From Saccharopolyspora gloriosae (GTDB lineage Bacteria > Actinomycetota > Actinomycetes > Mycobacteriales > Pseudonocardiaceae), in contig NZ_CP059557.1 of the NCBI RefSeq assembly GCF_022828475.1, positions 2,713,470 to 2,777,469 of the forward strand: a stretch of 64,000 nucleotides of DNA, written 5' to 3'. Below, piece after piece: positions 45,717 to 54,641 of the stretch (positions are counted from its first letter, which is position 1; every line of letters starts with the position of its first letter). The notes beneath the pieces were generated by a model that was not told where the DNA came from, did not search any database, and saw only the letters and a list, made by a program, of their open reading frames with translations. Both the position numbers and the translations under genes were made by a program.

Positions 45717-46220
45717 TCACCCCGGGGGCATCACGTTGTTCATCTGCTCCTGGACCGGCCCCATGATGTCGGGGTTCGTCATGCCCATGACGAGTGCGAT
45801 GGCCCCCAAGATGCCTAGGACCAGCGCGATGGCGCCCAGGATCAGGCCTCCCATGGCGACGCCCTTGCCGGTGCGTTGCGCTTGGGTGCCCTTCTTGCGT
45901 CCGATGATGCCGAGAACGATGGCGACGATCCCGAACACGATCGCCAACGGCAGGAGCACGGCCGTCAGGGCGCAGAAGAGGGCGAGCAACCCGAACACCA
46001 GGGCGAACACGGCGACGGGACTGGTCTTCGCGGGAGCCACCGAGGTGGGCGTGCCGGTGGTCCACGAGGTGTGTTCACCGCCCCTGTCGACCTCGTCCGG
46101 CCGTTGCTCGGTGTCGTGCGAGCCGCGTGAGCCCTGTGCGTCCTGCGGGCCGCGCGGGTCCTGCGGGTTCCGTGGGTCGTTCGAGCGGTCTGAGCTGTGC
46201 GAGCTGCGCGAATGCGTCAT
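45717..46220 (-). CDS. DUF4190-type membrane protein
   Basis: A 167-residue protein. The first ~60 residues are low-complexity and polar (Asp/Pro/Gln/Ser/Gly repeats such as DPRNPQDPRGPQD). Two membrane helices follow (SPVAVFALVFGLLALFCALT and a Gly/Ala/Ile-rich segment), linked by IGRKKGTQAQRTGKGVAMGG, the DUF4190 signature. Function unknown; probably a small membrane-associated protein. Confidence 0.85.
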   Translation of the reverse strand: MTHSRSSHSSDRSNDPRNPQDPRGPQDAQGSRGSHDTEQRPDEVDRGGEHTSWTTGTPTSVAPAKTSPVAVFALVFGLLALFCALTAVLLPLAIVFGIVAIVLGIIGRKKGTQAQRTGKGVAMGGLILGAIALVLGILGAIALVMGMTNPDIMGPVQEQMNNVMPPG

Positions 46221-46519
46221 GGCGATTCTCTTTCTCGTGGATCCCTGTTGATCGCCGGGCCGGCCGACGGCAGGACCGCGTGGCGCCGCCCCTGGCGAGC
46301 GCCCCGGCTCAGCAAGCTGACCTCGTCGCTCCCGGGTGCCCATCCCGGACGGCTGAACAAACCCCGGCGGATTCCGGATCTGTGCGAGATCGGAAATCGG
46401 CGGGTTCTCGCCAGCGCGCCGATCCGTCGAACTGCGCGGGGCATCATGCACGCGTCCTTCGGGGAGGGCGTGAGTTCTCCGGATCGATCCCGATCCGGAC
46501 CCGATCAACGGCAGGCGTG

Positions 46520-47056
46520 ATGAGTGTGAACGTGAAGGTTTCGGTGGCCCGCATCGGAGCGGCCCGGCTCGGAATGGCCGGCCTCGCCGTAGCCGCCGCG
46601 GTGTCGCTGGCCGGCTGCGGCCAAGGCGTGCAGGTCGAATCCCCGAAGGATCCGAGCAACGAGTCCCCGTGCGACCTGGTGCCCTCCCAGACCATCCACG
46701 AACTGGGTTTCCACGAGGAAGGTGAGGAGACCGCCGACGGTTGCGCATGGAAGAGCGCCGGGGGCGGCGTGGAGCTGGCGATCGGTGTGGTGGCGGACCG
46801 CTCCCTGCAGGATTTCCGCGACGAGTCCACGAAGTACTCCGACTTCGGTGAGCTGACCGTCGCCGCGCACCCGGCGGTCCGCGCCAACTCGGGCGACCCG
46901 AAGGCGGACGGCAAGTGCGAGCTCGTCGTGGCGGCCAACGGCGAGCAGGCCGTCTCGGCGAAGGCGAAGATTCCCAGCGGTGCCACCGCGGACCCGTGCG
47001 CACTCGCCCAGCGAGCCCTCGACGCAGGCGTCCCCTCCTGGCCCGCAGCGGAGTGA
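46520..47056 (+). CDS. DUF3558-family lipoprotein
   Basis: A 178-residue lipoprotein: basic N-terminus, hydrophobic core and lipobox SLAGC (Cys about residue 34). The mature part has paired cysteines (SPCDLV...DGCAWKS; GKCELVV...DPCALAQ), as in actinobacterial DUF3558 proteins. It is probably anchored outside the membrane; its function is unknown. ATG 46520 is preferred; GTG 46517 overlaps. A hairpin terminator follows 30 bases after the stop. Confidence 0.88.
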   Translation: MSVNVKVSVARIGAARLGMAGLAVAAAVSLAGCGQGVQVESPKDPSNESPCDLVPSQTIHELGFHEEGEETADGCAWKSAGGGVELAIGVVADRSLQDFRDESTKYSDFGELTVAAHPAVRANSGDPKADGKCELVVAANGEQAVSAKAKIPSGATADPCALAQRALDAGVPSWPAAE

Positions 47057-47085
47057 TCCCCGCAGGCACTCCCTGACACGCATCC

Positions 47086-47114
47086 GCGCCCGGTGGCAGC
47101 CCGCCACCGGGCGC
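47086..47114. terminator. Hairpin terminator after the DUF3558 gene
   Basis: GCGCCCGGTGGC pairs perfectly with GCCACCGGGCGC around a five-base loop. Confidence 0.75.
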
Positions 47115-47274
47115 GAACGGTTCACCGCACTGAACCAGCGCTCACTCGGATCGCTGTTCCCTCGGACGCCTTGCCGACGAGCTCCGGTCGCCGTCGTGGA
47201 TGGCGGCCGAGGTGCGTCGGCCGCGCCGTCGTCCTCAGCGAGGCGCCGACGGGGGAAGTCGCGGGGTGCGGTCA

Positions 47275-47391
47275 GCCGCCGTTCGTATGACGAACCGAGG
47301 CGACCTGTTCGGTGGCTGACGGTCGAACGCGGATCGCAAGACAGTGGTGTGAACCGAATTCGACCACCCGCCGCGACGGAGGAGCCCGCCG
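47275..47391 (+). promoter_or_regulatory. Duplicated P450 upstream region with 10-residue mini-ORF, copy 1
   Basis: This block is repeated at 48847-48961. It contains a mini-ORF (47287-47319) reading MTNRGDLFGG, then AAGACAGTGGTG and GCCGCGACGG before the P450 start. The same mini-ORF in the second copy reads MTKRGDLFGG, with three of its four base differences silent. Upstream, 47115-47274 shows no gene. Confidence 0.5.
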
Positions 47392-48612
47392 ATGCAGACG
47401 TCCGAGCCGTACGTCCTCGATCCGGACGCGACCGACATTCACGCCGAAGGCGCCCGGATTCGCGAGCGCGGCCCGCTCACCGAGGTCGTGCTGCCGGGCG
47501 AGGTCGTGGCCTGGTCCATCTCGGATCCGGCGATGCTGCGCCAGGTGCTGACCGACCCGCGCGTGTCGAAGGACCCGAACCAGCACTGGCCTGCCTGGAT
47601 CAACGGCGAGGTGTCCGCGGACTGGCCGCTGATGGCCTGGGTCGCGAGGCAGGACATGCTCACCGCGTACGGCCCCGACCATCGGCGGTTGCGCTCGCTG
47701 GTGTCGAAGGCCTTCACGGCTCGCCGTGTCGAGGCCCTGCGCCCGTGGATCGAGCGGATCGTTGGGGAACTGCTCGACGAGCTCGCTGCCGACGGTGCGG
47801 GCGTCGTTGATCTCCGCCATCGGTTCGCCTACCCGCTGCCGATCGAAGTGATCTGCCAGCTGGTGGGTTTCTCCGAAGGCGACGCGCGCGCGGAGCTGCG
47901 GCGCTTCACCGACGTCATCATCTCCACCACGTCCGAACCCGGTGCGGCGGCGGCCGCCGCCGACGTCGGGCGGAACCTGTTCGTCGAGCTCATCGCCGCG
48001 AAACGGCGCGATCCCGGCGATGACCTGACGAGCGCGCTGCTCACGATCCGCGACGAGAACGACTCCCGGCTCTCCGGAGAGGAGCTGATCTCCACGTTGC
48101 TGCTGCTCGTCGGAGCCGGTCACGATACGACCGCCAACCTCCTCGACCACGCGGTCGTCGCCCTGCTCACCCACCCGGACCAGCTCGCACTGGTCCGGTC
48201 CGGACAGTGCGGCTGGGGCGACGTGATCGAGGAGGCACTGCGCTGGCAGCCGCCGATCTCGGTGATCCCGCTGCGTTACGCCGTCGATGACATCGCCCTC
48301 GGCGAGGTGACCATCCGAGCGGGGGAGGCGATCCTGCCCGCTTTCGGGAGTGCCAACCGCTGTCCACGATCGCACCGGGACGCCGACCGCTTCGACATCA
48401 CTCGCGGCGACAAGGAGCACCTGTCCTTCGGGCACGGCACGCACTTCTGCCTCGGCTCGTCGCTGGCCCGCCTGGAGGCGGCGCTCGCATTACCGGCTCT
48501 GTTCGCGCGCTACCCCGACCTGGCGCTCGCGGTGCGACCGGACGAGCTCCGCCCCAACCCGTCGTTCATCGCCAATGGCCACCGCGAACTCCCCGTCCAC
48601 TTAGGACTATGA
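47392..48612 (+). CDS. Cytochrome P450 (bacterial CYP105/107-like), copy 1
   Basis: A 406-residue soluble P450. The I-helix is GAGHDTTANLLDHAV, the ExxR motif lies in EEALRWQPP, and the heme loop is FGHGTHFCLGSSLAR with the axial Cys. It needs separate ferredoxin and reductase, none of which is adjacent. It should mono-oxygenate a natural product or xenobiotic; the substrate is unknown. A second P450 1.57 kb downstream is very similar along its full length and shares the upstream region, so the two arose by tandem duplication. Confidence 0.92.
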   Translation: MQTSEPYVLDPDATDIHAEGARIRERGPLTEVVLPGEVVAWSISDPAMLRQVLTDPRVSKDPNQHWPAWINGEVSADWPLMAWVARQDMLTAYGPDHRRLRSLVSKAFTARRVEALRPWIERIVGELLDELAADGAGVVDLRHRFAYPLPIEVICQLVGFSEGDARAELRRFTDVIISTTSEPGAAAAAADVGRNLFVELIAAKRRDPGDDLTSALLTIRDENDSRLSGEELISTLLLLVGAGHDTTANLLDHAVVALLTHPDQLALVRSGQCGWGDVIEEALRWQPPISVIPLRYAVDDIALGEVTIRAGEAILPAFGSANRCPRSHRDADRFDITRGDKEHLSFGHGTHFCLGSSLARLEAALALPALFARYPDLALAVRPDELRPNPSFIANGHRELPVHLGL

Positions 48613-48712
48613 CTGTCCGGATGCGTTGGCAGGTGCCGGAGGATTCCGACCGCGGCGAGATCGTCCACTTCGACGGTGCGGGGCACCGGCGGCGAACTCA
48701 TCTGGCCTCATC

Positions 48713-48825
48713 GTGCAGTTCTCGCTGACCTTCGACCACCGGGTGTGCGACGAAGGCACCACCGCGGGATTCCGCCACATCGCCGACACCCTCGAAACCC
48801 AGCGGTGTACGCACCGTCCACGATG
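48713..48825 (+). pseudogene. Fragment of a 2-oxoacid dehydrogenase E2 catalytic domain
   Basis: About 33 codons read VQFSLTFDHRVCDEGTTAGF and HIADTLETQ. This is the extreme C-terminus of dihydrolipoamide acyltransferases, including the DHRVCDG active-site segment (here DHRVCDE). Nothing upstream in frame belongs to that family. It lies between the two duplicated P450 genes and marks DNA trapped during rearrangement. Confidence 0.6.
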
Positions 48826-48846
48826 ATCCCGCCCCGGTGCGGCAAA

Positions 48847-48961
48847 TCCGCCGTCCGCATGACGAAACGAGGTGACCTGTTCGGCGGATGACGGTCGGGC
48901 ACGGACCACAAGACAGTGGTGAGCGCGCACCTCGATCACTCGCCGCGACAGGGGGCCGCCG
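48847..48961 (+). promoter_or_regulatory. Duplicated P450 upstream region with 10-residue mini-ORF, copy 2
   Basis: Second copy of the block at 47275. The mini-ORF (48859-48891) reads MTKRGDLFGG; AAGACAGTGGTG and GCCGCGACAGG precede the second P450 start. Conservation of the upstream block suggests shared control of both P450 genes. Confidence 0.5.
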
Positions 48962-50191
48962 ATGCAGGCGCAGGAGCCGTACGTCCTCGACCCGGACGCG
49001 ACCGACGTCCACGCCGAAGCCGCCCGGATCCGAGAACGCGGCCCGGTCGTGGAGGTCTTGCTGCCGGGTGAGGTCGTGGCCTGGTCCGTCTCCGACCCGG
49101 CGATGCTGCGCGGGCTGCTGACCGACCCGCGGGTGTCGAAAGACCCGAACCAGCACTGGCCCGCGTGGATCAACGGCGAGATTCCCGCGGACTGGCCGCT
49201 GGTCGCCGGGGTCGTCAGACAGGACATGCTCACCGCGTACGGCCCCGACCATCGGCGGTTGCGTTCGCTGGTGTCCAAAGCTTTCACGGCACGTCGCGTC
49301 GAGTCCCAGCGCCCGTGGATCGAGCGACTCGTCGAGGCCTTCCTCCACGAGATCGCCGAGGACCGGGCGGACGTCGTCGATCTCCGCGAACGGTTCGCCT
49401 ACCCGCTGCCGTTCGAAGTGATCTGCCGGCTGGTCGGTGTTCCCGAAGGCGGGCCGCGCGCGGAACTGCGACGCATCAACGACGTCATCAGCTCCACCGC
49501 GACCGAGCCCGGCGCCTCCGCCGCCGCCTTCGAATCCGGGCGGAACCTGTTCATCGAGCTGGTCACGGCGAAACGCCGAGATCCCGGCGACGACCTGACC
49601 AGCGCGCTGCTCACGATCCACGACGAGAATCACTCGCGGCTGTCCGAAGCGGAGATGATGCACACGATGCTGCTGCTAGTAGGAGCCGGCCACGAGACGA
49701 CCGCCAACCTCCTCGACCACGCGATCACGGCCCTGCTCACCCACCCCGACCAGCTCGAACAGGTCCGCTCCGGGCGGCGCCGCTGGGACGACGTGATCGA
49801 GGAAGCACTGCGCTGGCAGGCGCCGCTCCCGGTGGTCCCGCTGCGCTACGCCGTGGAGGACATCGTGCTCGGCGAGGTGACGATCCGAGCCGGGGAAGCG
49901 ATCGTGGCCGCCTTCGGGAGCGCCAACCGGTGTCCGCGACAGCACCAGGACGCCGACCACTTCGACATCACCCGCGACAACAAGGAGCACCTGTCCTTCG
50001 GCCACGGCACGCACTTCTGCCTCGGCCCGTCGCTGGCCCGCCTGCAAGCGAGCCTGGCGCTACCAGCGTTGTTCACCCGCTTCCCGGCCCTGAACCTGGC
50101 GGTCCCGGCGGAAGAACTCCGACTCCTCCCATCCTTCATCTCCAACGGCCACCGCGAACTCCCTGTCCACTTGGGAGTCGTTTCAGAATGA
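48962..50191 (+). CDS. Cytochrome P450 (bacterial CYP105/107-like), copy 2
   Basis: A 409-residue paralogue of the preceding P450, identical over long stretches (e.g. DPRVSKDPNQHWPAWINGE, LTAYGPDHRRLRSLVSKAF). The I-helix is GAGHETTANLLDHAI and the heme loop FGHGTHFCLGPSLAR. Differences cluster in likely substrate-contact regions (residues ~75-85, ~170-200), which suggests divergence of substrate range. Redox partners are not adjacent. A structured-repeat copy follows the stop. Confidence 0.92.
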   Translation: MQAQEPYVLDPDATDVHAEAARIRERGPVVEVLLPGEVVAWSVSDPAMLRGLLTDPRVSKDPNQHWPAWINGEIPADWPLVAGVVRQDMLTAYGPDHRRLRSLVSKAFTARRVESQRPWIERLVEAFLHEIAEDRADVVDLRERFAYPLPFEVICRLVGVPEGGPRAELRRINDVISSTATEPGASAAAFESGRNLFIELVTAKRRDPGDDLTSALLTIHDENHSRLSEAEMMHTMLLLVGAGHETTANLLDHAITALLTHPDQLEQVRSGRRRWDDVIEEALRWQAPLPVVPLRYAVEDIVLGEVTIRAGEAIVAAFGSANRCPRQHQDADHFDITRDNKEHLSFGHGTHFCLGPSLARLQASLALPALFTRFPALNLAVPAEELRLLPSFISNGHRELPVHLGVVSE

Positions 50192-50193
50192 CC

Positions 50194-50399
50194 TGTGTGC
50201 CGGGCCGCTCAGCGGAACCTCAGCGGCTTCCTCGCTGCGGGTTCCATCAAGTAGCTCCTCACACGGCGAAATCCGGGTCCGGGCTGCTGTCCTCGCGAGG
50301 AAGCCGCTGAGAACCCGCCGGTGGTCGGCATTGCTCAAGCTGGTCACTGCTCAGCGGCTCCGCCGGTGACAAGGCAACGACCGAAGATCAATCTGCAAA
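50194..50399 (+). repeat. Intergenic structured repeat, copy 8
   Basis: Perfect outer stem CTCAGCGGCTTCCTCGC with GCGAGGAAGCCGCTGAG. The inner segment differs from other copies (TAGCTCCTCACACGGCG). The downstream hairpin is CAGCGGC-TCC-GCCGGTG, ending ACAAGGCAACGACCGAAGATC. It starts three bases after the P450 stop. Confidence 0.85.
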
Positions 50400-50462
50400 G
50401 GCCCCTCAGAGGTCCTGCGGGTGATCTTTTGATCTGTGTCTTCGTCAGCGAGGGAGTCGCTT

Positions 50463-51065
50463 CTAAAGCCAGTCGTGTTCGCGGGCGTAGCGGGCCGCTT
50501 CGTGGCGGGTTCGGGTTTGGGTTTTCTGCATCGCGTTGGACAGGTAGTTGCGGACCGTGCCTTCCGCGAGGTGCAGGCGTGCGGCGATCTCGGAGGCGGA
50601 GAAGCCGTCGCGGGTGGCGCGTAGGACGTCGAGTTCGCGCTCGGTGAGGGGGCAGTCGTCGACGACCGCGAGCGCTGAGACGTCCGGGTCGATCCAGCGC
50701 TTCCCGGCGTGCAAGGTCTTGATCACCGAGCTGATGTGGGCGGGCTCCGCGGACTTGCTGACGAAGCCCTGGACTCCGAGCTTCAGCGCCTTGCGCAGCA
50801 CGCCGGGCCGGGCGTGCCGGGTGAGCATGAGGATCACCTGTGCCGGCCGCGCACGGCGGATCTCGGTGACGGCGTCGAGACCGTCGACCCGTGGCATCTC
50901 CAGGTCGATCACGAGCACGTCCGGGTCGTGCCGCAGAGTGGCCGCCACGGCGGCTTCGCCGTCCTCGGCTTCGGCGAGCACCGTGATCTCACCTTCCAGC
51001 GGCAGCAGGGCCGCGAGCGCTTTGCGCAGCAGCGCCTCGTCGTCGGCGAGCACCACCGTGGTCAT
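50463..51065 (-). CDS. NarL/LuxR-type response regulator (DesR-like)
   Basis: A 200-residue response regulator. The receiver has acidic residues in VLADDEALLR, phospho-acceptor Asp in VLVIDLEMPRVDG and Lys in GFVSKSAEP. The C-terminal LuxR-type DNA-binding domain is LTERELDVLRATRDGFSASE followed by AEGTVRNYLSNAM. Its ATG overlaps the kinase stop, so the two form one operon. Similar pairs (DesK/DesR) respond to membrane or envelope state. Targets are unknown; the divergent secreted peptidase is one candidate. Confidence 0.92.
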   Translation of the reverse strand: MTTVVLADDEALLRKALAALLPLEGEITVLAEAEDGEAAVAATLRHDPDVLVIDLEMPRVDGLDAVTEIRRARPAQVILMLTRHARPGVLRKALKLGVQGFVSKSAEPAHISSVIKTLHAGKRWIDPDVSALAVVDDCPLTERELDVLRATRDGFSASEIAARLHLAEGTVRNYLSNAMQKTQTRTRHEAARYAREHDWL

Positions 51066-52204
51066 CGGGTCTCCTCCCGGGCCGTCCAGGCGGGGAAGGC
51101 CGCCGCGGTCGTGAATCGGCCGTCCGAACGGGACACTTCCAGCTCACCGCCGTGGTCCGCCATTCGTTGCCGCAGCGTGGAAAGCCCGCTGAGCTTCGGC
51201 GATCCGGGCTCGTGCGCGCCGTCGTTGACTATGGTGATGCCGGCGGCCGACAGCGTGATCCGAACCTGGCGCGCTTGGGCGTGGCGCAGGATGTTCGTCG
51301 TCGTCTCGCGCAGGACTTGGCCGAGCAGCTCACCCGCGCGCGGATCGACGTCCGCCTCGCGGTCGATGTGCACGTGGATTCCCGCGGCCTCGAACAGGTT
51401 CTTCGCGTTCTCCAGCTCCGCCGAGAGGTTCAGCCGCCGCTGCGCGTGGGCGAGTTCCTTGGTCTCCACAATGGTGTCGCCGACGAGGGTGTGCACCTCC
51501 CGCAGCTCTTCGCGCACCCGGGCGGGGTCGGCGTCCAGCAGCTTCTCCGCGAGCGCGACCTTCAGCTTCACCACGTGCAGGGTGTGGCCCTGGATGTCGT
51601 GGAGATCGCCTGCGAACCGCATGCGCTCCCGCATCACGGCCAGCTCGGCGTCGCGTTCCCGCGACTGCTCGAGTTCGGCGATCAGGTCGTAGAACCGCTG
51701 GTTCAGGTACACGAAACCGGTTGCCAGCACGACGGTGAGCGCAGGGCTCCCGACGTACGGCCAGAGCCGAGCACCGACGTCGCCGTAGACGAGCAGGTTC
51801 GCCGACCCCAGCACGGCAACGAGCAGGGACAACCCGAGCAGCGTCACCAACCGGCGTCGCCGCATCGGCGGGATCAGGAACGACCCGACGAGGCAGACGC
51901 CGAAGGAGGCACCGGTGCTGTCGGTCAGCGCCCCGAGGAGCCACATCGCGGCGGCCACCACCAGGCAGGGTTTGGCGACGCGGAGGAAGTCACCCGCCGT
52001 CCAGCGTTCGGCGGTGGCCACCGCGGCCGCCACCGCCACGACCTGGATGACGACGTGCGCCCACGAGTGCGCGGTGAGCACCAGCGAGAGCACGCCGACG
52101 ATGAGGACGGGCGGCACCGTCGTGATCAGGTTGAGCGTGCGCAACCGGTCTTGGACGGCACCGCCGGTCCACCTGGGGCGGGACACGGGCCAGCTGTCCG
52201 TCAT
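51062..52204 (-). CDS. Sensor histidine kinase (DesK-like)
   Basis: A 380-residue membrane kinase with about five N-terminal membrane segments (residues ~20-165), a coiled linker, the HisKA_3 dimerisation domain with phospho-His in AGDLHDIQGHTLHVV, and a compact ATPase domain (ETTTNILRHAQA N-box, GLSTLRQRMADHGG). The start at ATG 52204 follows GGAGGA. It phosphorylates the response regulator encoded immediately downstream. Confidence 0.92.
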   Translation of the reverse strand: MTDSWPVSRPRWTGGAVQDRLRTLNLITTVPPVLIVGVLSLVLTAHSWAHVVIQVVAVAAAVATAERWTAGDFLRVAKPCLVVAAAMWLLGALTDSTGASFGVCLVGSFLIPPMRRRRLVTLLGLSLLVAVLGSANLLVYGDVGARLWPYVGSPALTVVLATGFVYLNQRFYDLIAELEQSRERDAELAVMRERMRFAGDLHDIQGHTLHVVKLKVALAEKLLDADPARVREELREVHTLVGDTIVETKELAHAQRRLNLSAELENAKNLFEAAGIHVHIDREADVDPRAGELLGQVLRETTTNILRHAQARQVRITLSAAGITIVNDGAHEPGSPKLSGLSTLRQRMADHGGELEVSRSDGRFTTAAAFPAWTAREETR

Positions 52205-52652
52205 GGTCCTCCGGAGTTCGAGCAGCGGTCGGTCCCCGAGCATGCCGCACGGATCCGGGGGCGACCAGTGACGCCACGTCAGGTTTCGGGGGCGAGGAAC
52301 GTCACGGTTCGCCGGTGACGTGACCGCACTACTGGGCGGGCGCCGACCCCGGTGGAATCGGTGCATGCCAACGACACCGATCATCGCCGTCGCCGCCTGC
52401 ATGGGGCTCAACCGCGGTGACTTTCCCGCTTTCAGGTCGTCACCTCGTCGATCCGCACTGTCCGGCGCATCGGGGCGCACCGACTCGCCCCGCTCGGGCA
52501 CCGCCGAACTCCGGCGGCCGCGCACTCCCGAGCCGGCCCGTTCGGCGGGAGATCCGCAGGCGGCTGAGTCCGAACCATTGTCGTGACCCCCGGGGACGTC
52601 GGCGAACCGCGCCGCCGAGCTGTGCGCGCACGAACAGAGGAGAGGCGATCCG
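52205..52652. other. Divergent intergenic region, kinase / S33 peptidase
   Basis: About 450 bases without a gene. ACGTCACGG and CCGGTGACGT (52299-52321) form an inverted repeat that could be an operator or hairpin near the kinase promoter. The ribosome site of the peptidase (GAGGAGAGG) is at the right end. Confidence 0.4.
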
Positions 52653-54125
52653 ATGCAGAAGTTCTTGGTGACCATGGCTTTCGGCGCCGCCGTCGCCGCG
52701 GCGGGAACGGCGGTGGTGCCGGCGGTGTCCGCGGCGCCGAAGACCACCGACGAGCTGAACTGGGGGCCGTGCCCGGAAACTCCCGTCCCGACACCGGACC
52801 TGGAGTGCACGACCGTGCAGGTCCCGCTGAACTACCAGGACCCCGAAGGGCACACGATCGACATCGCGGTGTCGCGGTTGCCCAGCAAGAACCCGGAGAA
52901 GCGGCGCGGCGTGCTGCTGACCAATCCGGGCGGCCCCGGTAGCGGAGGGCTGGATTACCCGCAGCTGCTGACGACGCCCGTGCTGCCGAAACCGCTGCCG
53001 CAGAGCGTGCGGGATCAGTACGACGTGATCGGGTTCGACCCGCGCGGAGTCGGCCGCAGCGCCCCGGTGACCTGCGACCTGACGCCGGAGCAGCAGGCCA
53101 TCGGCAACCTGCCGTACCCGAACGACGAGGCCGACGTCCTGCGGCAGGCCGAGGTCGCGAAGGCCGAAGCCCGGCAGTGCGCGGACTCGGAGACCGGGCC
53201 GATGCTGCCGTACACCACCACGGCGAACACCGCGCGGGACATGGATCGGATCCGTGCCGCTCTGGGCGAGTCCACTGTGTCCTATCTCGGCGCGTCCTAC
53301 GGGACGTACCTGGGCGCGGTGTACACGACGATGTTCCCGCAGCACAGCGACCGGTTCGTGCTGGACAGCAATCTCGGTCCGGGTGGATACGACATCGAGG
53401 CCATGCGCGCCTTCGGCCGCGGTCTGGAGGACCGGTTCCCCGACCTCGCGAAGTTCGCCGCCGCGCACCCGGAGTACGGGCTGGGCACGACTCCGGCCGA
53501 GGTGACCGCGAAGTTCCACGAGCTGGCCGCCCGGCTGGACCGGGAACCGGTCGCGGCCTACAACGGCTCGATCTTCCGCGGCATGGTGTTCACCTTGCTG
53601 TACAGCGAGAATCCGGAGCCGGTGGCGCGGGCCATGCAGTCCCTCGACAAGGGTGAGGATCCGAAGCTGCCGGGTTCCGAGCCGCCCGCGACGGACAACA
53701 TCTCCGCCGCCCGGTTCGCCGTCCTCTGCGGCGACTCGGCCTGGCCACGTTCGGTGGAGAGCTACCAGCAGGACGTGGAGGTCGACCGGAAGCGGTACCC
53801 GCTGATCGGTGCGGCGGGGGCGAACATCGGTCCCTGCGCATTCTGGGAGACCGACCCGGTGGAGCCCCCGGTTCGGATCACCGACCGCGGCCCGTCCAAC
53901 GTCCTCATGGTGCAGAACGAGCGCGACCCGGGGACTCCGATGTCCGGTGCCCGCGAACTGCGCGCGGCGTTCGGCGACCGCGCCCGGATGGTCTCGGTCG
54001 ACGAGGGCGGCCACGGCGCCTACGTGATCGGCGCCAACCAGTGCGCCAACGACGCGGTGACGGACTTCCTGGTCACGGGGGCGCGGCCGGAGCAGGACTC
54101 CGCCTGCGCAGCGGAACCCCGCTGA
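52653..54125 (+). CDS. Secreted S33-type α/β-hydrolase (tripeptidyl aminopeptidase-like)
   Basis: A 490-residue secreted protein with a Sec signal peptide (cleavage after about residue 28, VSAAP). It resembles Streptomyces tripeptidyl aminopeptidases and SlpD/E. The oxyanion region is LLTNPGGPGSGG, the nucleophile Ser is in YLGASYGTYLG, the acid in QNERDPGTP and the His in DEGGHGAYV; a C-terminal TAP-like domain and paired cysteines are present. It should trim tripeptides or small esters outside the cell. ATG follows GAGGAGAGG. Confidence 0.9.
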   Translation: MQKFLVTMAFGAAVAAAGTAVVPAVSAAPKTTDELNWGPCPETPVPTPDLECTTVQVPLNYQDPEGHTIDIAVSRLPSKNPEKRRGVLLTNPGGPGSGGLDYPQLLTTPVLPKPLPQSVRDQYDVIGFDPRGVGRSAPVTCDLTPEQQAIGNLPYPNDEADVLRQAEVAKAEARQCADSETGPMLPYTTTANTARDMDRIRAALGESTVSYLGASYGTYLGAVYTTMFPQHSDRFVLDSNLGPGGYDIEAMRAFGRGLEDRFPDLAKFAAAHPEYGLGTTPAEVTAKFHELAARLDREPVAAYNGSIFRGMVFTLLYSENPEPVARAMQSLDKGEDPKLPGSEPPATDNISAARFAVLCGDSAWPRSVESYQQDVEVDRKRYPLIGAAGANIGPCAFWETDPVEPPVRITDRGPSNVLMVQNERDPGTPMSGARELRAAFGDRARMVSVDEGGHGAYVIGANQCANDAVTDFLVTGARPEQDSACAAEPR

Positions 54126-54136
54126 CCACCGAACGC

Positions 54137-54169
54137 ACCCGGCCGATCGCTTCTCGCGATCGGCCGGGT
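54137..54169. terminator. Bidirectional hairpin terminator
   Basis: ACCCGGCCGATCGC and GCGATCGGCCGGGT form a perfect 14 bp stem with a five-base loop between the S33 peptidase and folA, which converge. Confidence 0.8.
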
Positions 54170-54182
54170 CGGCGTGGTGAAG

Positions 54183-54641
54183 TCAGCCCCAGGTCAGGAA
54201 CCGGTAGTGCAGGCCCGTCGAGGATTCCTGCCAGTCCCCGGTGGAGTCCGGTGCGCGCCCGACCTCGGGAGCGTGGGTGTCGCCGTCGAAGAGCTCCCGG
54301 ATCTCGGTCACGACGATCCGGTCCGCGAGCGGCAGCGCCGCCCGGTACACCGCCGCGCCGCCGATCACCCACACGTCTCCGGACGCCGTGGCCAGCGCCT
54401 CAGACAGGTCGGTGAAGGTTTCCGCGCCGTCCTGCGGCGTGCGCGACAGCACGAGGTTGCGCCTGCCGGGCAGCGGCCGGAACCGCGGCGGCAGCGACTC
54501 CCAGGTGCGGCGGCCCATGAGCACGGTCGCGCCGGCGGTCACCGTGCGGAAGTGCTTGAGGTCTTCCGGCAGGTGCCACGGCATCGTCGCGTCGCGGCCG
54601 ATGACACCGTTGGCCGACTGCGCCCAGATGAGCCCGATCAC
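54183..54641 (-). CDS. folA: Dihydrofolate reductase
   Basis: A 152-residue DHFR reducing dihydrofolate to tetrahydrofolate with NADPH. The N-terminus [20 protein letters not shown], the acidic catalytic residue in [21 protein letters not shown] and [12 protein letters not shown] are standard. The start overlaps the thyA stop by four bases, the usual thyA-folA coupling that recycles the dihydrofolate made by thymidylate synthase. Confidence 0.97.
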   Translation of the reverse strand: MIGLIWAQSANGVIGRDATMPWHLPEDLKHFRTVTAGATVLMGRRTWESLPPRFRPLPGRRNLVLSRTPQDGAETFTDLSEALATASGDVWVIGGAAVYRAALPLADRIVVTEIRELFDGDTHAPEVGRAPDSTGDWQESSTGLHYRFLTWG

